NCBI GenBank assembly: GCA_937954195.1
Contig: CALFYR010000196.1
Coordinates: 1 to 18,669, forward strand
Direction: 5' to 3'
DNA from: an uncultured Dehalococcoidia bacterium
Lineage (GTDB): Bacteria > Chloroflexota > Dehalococcoidia > Tepidiformales > Tepidiformaceae
DNA length: 18,669 bases
The translations under genes were made by a program, and so were the position numbers. Each line of letters starts with the position of its first letter. Position 1 is the stretch's first letter. Below, in pieces: positions 15,912 to 18,669 of this stretch. The notes below the pieces were generated by a model that was given only the letters and a program-made list of their open reading frames with translations, made no database searches and was not told where the DNA came from.

Positions 15912-16282
15912 TACAGCACCTCCGGCGCGAGCGACACGATCTTCATGAAGTTCCGGTAGCGCAGTTCGCGGGCGACGGGACCGAAGATGCGCGTACCGCG
16001 CGGGTTCTCGCCATCGGTAGCCAGGAGCACCGCGGCGTTTTCGTCGAACCGGATGTAGGAGCCGTCCGGTCGTCCGTATTCCTTGGTGACGCGGACGACG
16101 ACGGCTTTGACGACGTCGCCCTTCTTCACGGCGGCGTTCGGCTGGGCAACCTTCACGCTGGCGACGATGACATCGCCGGGGCGCGCGTAGCGGCGGCGGG
16201 TACCACCGAGCACGCGGATGCACAGCAACGAGCGAGCTCCCGAGTTATCGGCAACCTTCAGCCTGGATTCCTGCTGAATCAC
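15911..16282 (-). CDS. rplN: 50S ribosomal protein L14
   Basis: L14 lies at the subunit interface and is the docking site of the silencing factor RsfS in many bacteria. From the GTG at 16282, overlapping the rpsQ TGA as GTGA, the protein has 123 residues, the usual length. The start is [20 protein letters not shown] (2-21), then [40 protein letters not shown] and the ending [20 protein letters not shown], all highly conserved. The upstream in-frame extension is inside rpsQ and is not real. Confidence 0.97.
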   Translation of the reverse strand: MIQQESRLKVADNSGARSLLCIRVLGGTRRRYARPGDVIVASVKVAQPNAAVKKGDVVKAVVVRVTKEYGRPDGSYIRFDENAAVLLATDGENPRGTRIFGPVARELRYRNFMKIVSLAPEVL

Positions 16283-16608
16283 GCCTGTACCTCCGACTTG
16301 GGAGCTACCTGGGCGGTCTGTTCGATATCGCGGCCGATGGTCTCGGGAGCGACATCGGCGACGTCGCCGCGGGTCATGATTTCGATGAGCCGCCAGCGCT
16401 TGTCCTTGGACATGGGGCGGCATTCTTCGATGCGGACCACATCGCCGAGGCGGCAGCTGTTGTCTTCGTCATGAGCTTTGTAGTGCTCGGTGACGGTGAC
16501 GACCTTGTGGTAGAGCCGGTGCTTCTTCTTGCGAGTCACCGAGACCACGATGGTCTTCTGCATCTTGTCGGAGACGACGGTCCCCTGGATGACGCGTTGC
16601 ATTCCCAT
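16279..16608 (-). CDS. rpsQ: 30S ribosomal protein S17 with short C-terminal extension
   Basis: S17 is a primary 16S rRNA binder in the lower 30S body. Residues 1-78 are a full S17 OB fold: [20 protein letters not shown] (9-28), [19 protein letters not shown] (32-50), [20 protein letters not shown] (53-72). After that about 30 residues follow ([20 protein letters not shown] then VAPKSEVQA), longer than the common ~80-90 residues. The start at 16608 is two bases after the rpmC stop; a second Met at residue 3 is possible. Confidence 0.97.
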   Translation of the reverse strand: MGMQRVIQGTVVSDKMQKTIVVSVTRKKKHRLYHKVVTVTEHYKAHDEDNSCRLGDVVRIEECRPMSKDKRWRLIEIMTRGDVADVAPETIGRDIEQTAQVAPKSEVQA

Positions 16609-16610
16609 AG

Positions 16611-16829
16611 CTATTCCTCACCCAGGATGGCTTCGATCTGGCGTTCGCGCTTCACCGTCCGAAGGCGGGCGATTTTGCGCTTGGCGTTGCGAAGCTCGCG
16701 GTAGTTTTCGAGCTGGCGGCTGGCGTGCTGGAACCTGAGGGTGAACAGGGCGCGGTACGCCTCGTTGATCTCGTGGTCCAGGCGGGAATCATCGAGCCGC
16801 CGGAATTCTTCGGCCTTTTGCTTAGCCAC
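16611..16829 (-). CDS. rpmC: 50S ribosomal protein L29
   Basis: L29 lies at the tunnel exit next to L23 and helps dock trigger factor and SRP. It has 72 residues, almost entirely helical as usual: KAEEFRRLDDSRLDHEINEA (5-24), LFTLRFQHASRQLENYREL (28-46) and RNAKRKIARLRTVKRERQ (47-64). The start is GTG at 16829-16827, overlapping the rplP TAG by one base (TAGTG). Normal length. Confidence 0.97.
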   Translation of the reverse strand: MAKQKAEEFRRLDDSRLDHEINEAYRALFTLRFQHASRQLENYRELRNAKRKIARLRTVKRERQIEAILGEE

Positions 16830-17248
16830 TAGAGCACCGCCTCTTCGCGCACGACGATTTTGGTCGGCACGGGGAGTTTGTGGGCCGCAAGGCGCAGGGC
16901 CTCGCGGGCGACGTGCTCGGGGACGCCGGCGATTTCGAACATGATCCGGTTCGGCTTCACGACGGCGACCCAGCGGTCCGGGGCACCCTTGCCGGAACCC
17001 ATGCGGGTTTCGGCGGGCTTCGCGGTCACGGGCTTATCGGGGAAGATGCGGATCCACACCTTGCCACCGCGCTTCATTTCGTGAGTCATGGCGCGGCGGG
17101 CGCTTTCGATGTGGCGGCTATCGATCCACGCAGCGCCCTGGGCCTGGAGGCCGTATTCGCCGAACGCGATGTAGTTGCCGGTGTTGGCGACACCCTGCAT
17201 GCGTCCGCGATGCTGCTTGCGATGCTTAACTCGACGTGGCTGAAGCAT
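16829..17248 (-). CDS. rplP: 50S ribosomal protein L16
   Basis: L16 helps position A-site tRNA and 5S rRNA on the 50S subunit. From the ATG at 17248 there are 139 residues, the family norm. The start is [19 protein letters not shown] (1-19), then [20 protein letters not shown] (29-48), [20 protein letters not shown] (51-70), [20 protein letters not shown] (77-96) and the ending VREALRL-like helix with KLPVPTKIV. The ATG shares one base with the rpsC TAA. The in-frame upstream extension lies inside rpsC and is not family-like. Confidence 0.98.
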   Translation of the reverse strand: MLQPRRVKHRKQHRGRMQGVANTGNYIAFGEYGLQAQGAAWIDSRHIESARRAMTHEMKRGGKVWIRIFPDKPVTAKPAETRMGSGKGAPDRWVAVVKPNRIMFEIAGVPEHVAREALRLAAHKLPVPTKIVVREEAVL

Positions 17249-18018
17249 TAGGTCGTCTCCTCCCGGACAGCAGCCTGCTGCTCCATGGAGATCGCGGTGT
17301 GGGCCGGACCTTCGGATTCCGCGGCCGGGGCCGGCCGTGGGGCGGCGGGCACGACTTCGGGCTCTTCTTCCTCGATGCGGACATCGCCGCGTTCGGGAAG
17401 GATTTCGCCCTTGTAGATCCACACCTTCACGCCGATGCGGCCGAAGGTGGTGTGCGCTTCGGCAAGGCCGTAATCGATATCCGCGCGAAGCGTGTGGCGG
17501 GGCACGCGGCCCTGCGTCTCATCTTCGCGGCGGGACATTTCGGCGCCACCGAGGCGACCGGCGATGGCAACGCGACAGCCCTGGGCGCCACGTTGCATGG
17601 TCCGCTGGACGGCCTGCTTGATGGCGCGCCGGAAGGCAACGCGGCGTTCGAGCTGGTCGGCGACAGATCGCGCAACCAGGTAGGCATCCAGTTCGGGGAC
17701 GCGAATCTCCTGGATGTTGACGCGGACGCGGCCGCCGGTGAAGCGCTCAAGGGCGTTGCGAAGGTCTTCCACCTTCGCGCCGCCGCGGCCGATCACGATG
17801 CCGGGCTTGGCGGTGTGAATCGTGACCGTCACCAGGTTGGCGTTGCGGTCGATTTCGACGCGGCTGATCGAGGCATCGGGCAGCTCGCTGAGCACGAAGC
17901 GGCGCAGATCCAGGTCCTGGTGGAGCTTCTGGGTATAGTCCTTCTCGGCGAACCATTTCGACTCCCAGTCGTAAATGATGCCGAGACGGAAACCGTGTGG
18001 ATGGATTTTCTGTCCCAT
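17248..18018 (-). CDS. rpsC: 30S ribosomal protein S3 with acidic C-terminal extension
   Basis: S3 lines the mRNA entry channel with S4 and S5. From the ATG at 18018 it has 256 residues, starting [20 protein letters not shown]. The KH domain carries [15 protein letters not shown] (73-87), and the C domain has [20 protein letters not shown] (154-173), [20 protein letters not shown] and [12 protein letters not shown] (198-209). S3 commonly ends soon after that; here ~45 more residues follow with an EEEEPE block (216-221), a Pro/Ala stretch and an acidic end. An in-frame upstream extension overlaps rplV and is rejected. A GAGG run precedes the ATG, seven bases after the rplV stop. Confidence 0.97.
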   Translation of the reverse strand: MGQKIHPHGFRLGIIYDWESKWFAEKDYTQKLHQDLDLRRFVLSELPDASISRVEIDRNANLVTVTIHTAKPGIVIGRGGAKVEDLRNALERFTGGRVRVNIQEIRVPELDAYLVARSVADQLERRVAFRRAIKQAVQRTMQRGAQGCRVAIAGRLGGAEMSRREDETQGRVPRHTLRADIDYGLAEAHTTFGRIGVKVWIYKGEILPERGDVRIEEEEPEVVPAAPRPAPAAESEGPAHTAISMEQQAAVREETT

Positions 18019-18025
18019 AAGCGCC

Positions 18026-18364
18026 TCAGGATCCCCGCTCGTCAAGAATGATGGTGATGTGGCTCGACCGCTTGAGGATCGGGCTGACGCGACCGCGGCT
18101 CCGGGGCCGGAAGCGGCGCATGGTGCGGCCTTCATCGGCGTAGGCCCGCTTGATGTACATCTCGTCGACATCGAGGTCGAAGTTGTTTTCCGCGTTTGCG
18201 GCAGCCGAAATCACGGTCTTGGAGATGGTGCGGGCGTGCGGCGACTGGACGTAGCGAAGCAGCGCGAGCGCCTGGTCCACCGAAAGGCCCGGGAGCCGAT
18301 CGAGGATGAGACGGACTTTGCGCGGTGACGCAGTCATGCCCTTGGTGACAGCTCGAACTTCCAC
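18026..18364 (-). CDS. rplV: 50S ribosomal protein L22
   Basis: L22 extends a beta hairpin into the peptide exit tunnel. The 112 residues begin [20 protein letters not shown] (1-20, start is GTG) and carry [20 protein letters not shown] (34-53), [20 protein letters not shown] and the hairpin and C-terminal region [20 protein letters not shown] (80-99) and [10 protein letters not shown]. Length is normal. It lies two bases after the rpsS TAA. Confidence 0.98.
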   Translation of the reverse strand: MEVRAVTKGMTASPRKVRLILDRLPGLSVDQALALLRYVQSPHARTISKTVISAAANAENNFDLDVDEMYIKRAYADEGRTMRRFRPRSRGRVSPILKRSSHITIILDERGS

Positions 18365-18366
18365 GT

Positions 18367-18654
18367 TTAGCGCCTCACCTTGCTCTGCCGGTCGCTCTTC
18401 GCGACGTGACCGCGGAAGGTGCGGGTCAGCGCGAACTCGCCGAGTTTGTGGCCGACCATGTTTTCGGTGACGAAGACCGGCACATGGCGGCGGCCATCGT
18501 GGACGCCGATCGTGAGACCGATCATCTCCGGGAGGATGGTCGATGCGCGGGACCAGGTGCGGATGACGGTGCGGTTCTGCGCGTTGCGCATGGCCAGCAC
18601 CTTCTTTTCCAGCGAAGGATGGATGTAGGGGCCCTTCTTGATGGAACGTGACAT
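18367..18654 (-). CDS. rpsS: 30S ribosomal protein S19
   Basis: S19 forms a head complex with S13 near the tRNA sites. It has 95 residues, the usual size: [20 protein letters not shown] (2-21), [20 protein letters not shown] (28-47), [20 protein letters not shown] (50-69) and [14 protein letters not shown] (70-83). The ATG at 18654 follows a strong AGGAGGAG. It is the first gene inside the window; rplB is expected just beyond the right edge but is not visible. Confidence 0.98.
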   Translation of the reverse strand: MSRSIKKGPYIHPSLEKKVLAMRNAQNRTVIRTWSRASTILPEMIGLTIGVHDGRRHVPVFVTENMVGHKLGEFALTRTFRGHVAKSDRQSKVRR

Positions 18655-18660
18655 GTCCTA

Positions 18661-18668
18661 CTCCTCCT
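18661..18668 (-). promoter_or_regulatory. Shine-Dalgarno site of rpsS
   Basis: Minus-strand AGGAGGAG, then TAGGAC, then the rpsS ATG: a near-perfect ribosome-binding site at six-base spacing, identical in core to the site that precedes rpsN. Confidence 0.8.
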
Positions 18669-18669
18669 A

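Overview
This window is a GC-rich bacterial segment, filled almost entirely by a long minus-strand ribosomal-protein operon. The rplB-distal part of the S10 cluster, the spc cluster and the alpha cluster are fused, in the order rpsS, rplV, rpsC, rplP, rpmC, rpsQ, rplN, rplX, rplE, rpsN, rpsH, rplF, rplR, rpsE, rpmD, rplO, secY, adk, map, (infA remnant), rpmJ, rpsM, rpsK, rpsD, rpoA, rplQ, truA, rplM, rpsI. The operon ends in a strong intrinsic terminator at about 3763-3789. The gene order, the Cys4 zinc LID of adenylate kinase, frequent GTG starts and the Ala/Glu-rich tails on ribosomal proteins fit a GC-rich non-proteobacterial lineage. Chloroflexota is my best guess, but that is an inference from order and style and not a phylogeny.

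Left part (1-3742): this is a separate locus beyond the operon terminator. A sterol-desaturase/fatty-acid-hydroxylase family membrane enzyme lies on the plus strand (2888-3742), convergent with rpsI. It is divergent from a minus-strand set made of an OmpR-type response regulator, a membrane histidine kinase (joined by a GTGA overlap) and the N-terminal part of an epoxide-hydrolase-like alpha/beta hydrolase that leaves the window at base 1.

Right part (3814-18654): 28 intact genes are packed tightly. Many junctions are overlaps of 1 or 4 bases (TAATG, TAGTG, GTGA, ATGA), which suggests one transcript with translational coupling. Functionally it combines 30S and 50S proteins, the RNA polymerase alpha subunit, the SecY translocon, adenylate kinase, methionine aminopeptidase and the tRNA pseudouridine synthase TruA. 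No stretch above 300 bases lacks a gene. I see no rRNA, tRNA, CRISPR array or insertion sequence.

The main surprise lies between map and rpmJ. The place normally held by infA contains only the last ~20-25 codons of an IF-1 gene. They have no start codon and no stop codon, and the frame runs open into the rpmJ start. The second theme is long low-complexity, charged C-terminal tails on RpoA (~79 aa), L17 (~93 aa), L13 (~147 aa) and S3 (~42 aa), making these proteins clearly longer than their families' usual length. The third is a mixed zinc state: S4, L36 and adenylate kinase keep cysteine zinc sites, whereas S14 is the zinc-free long form and starts at TTG.
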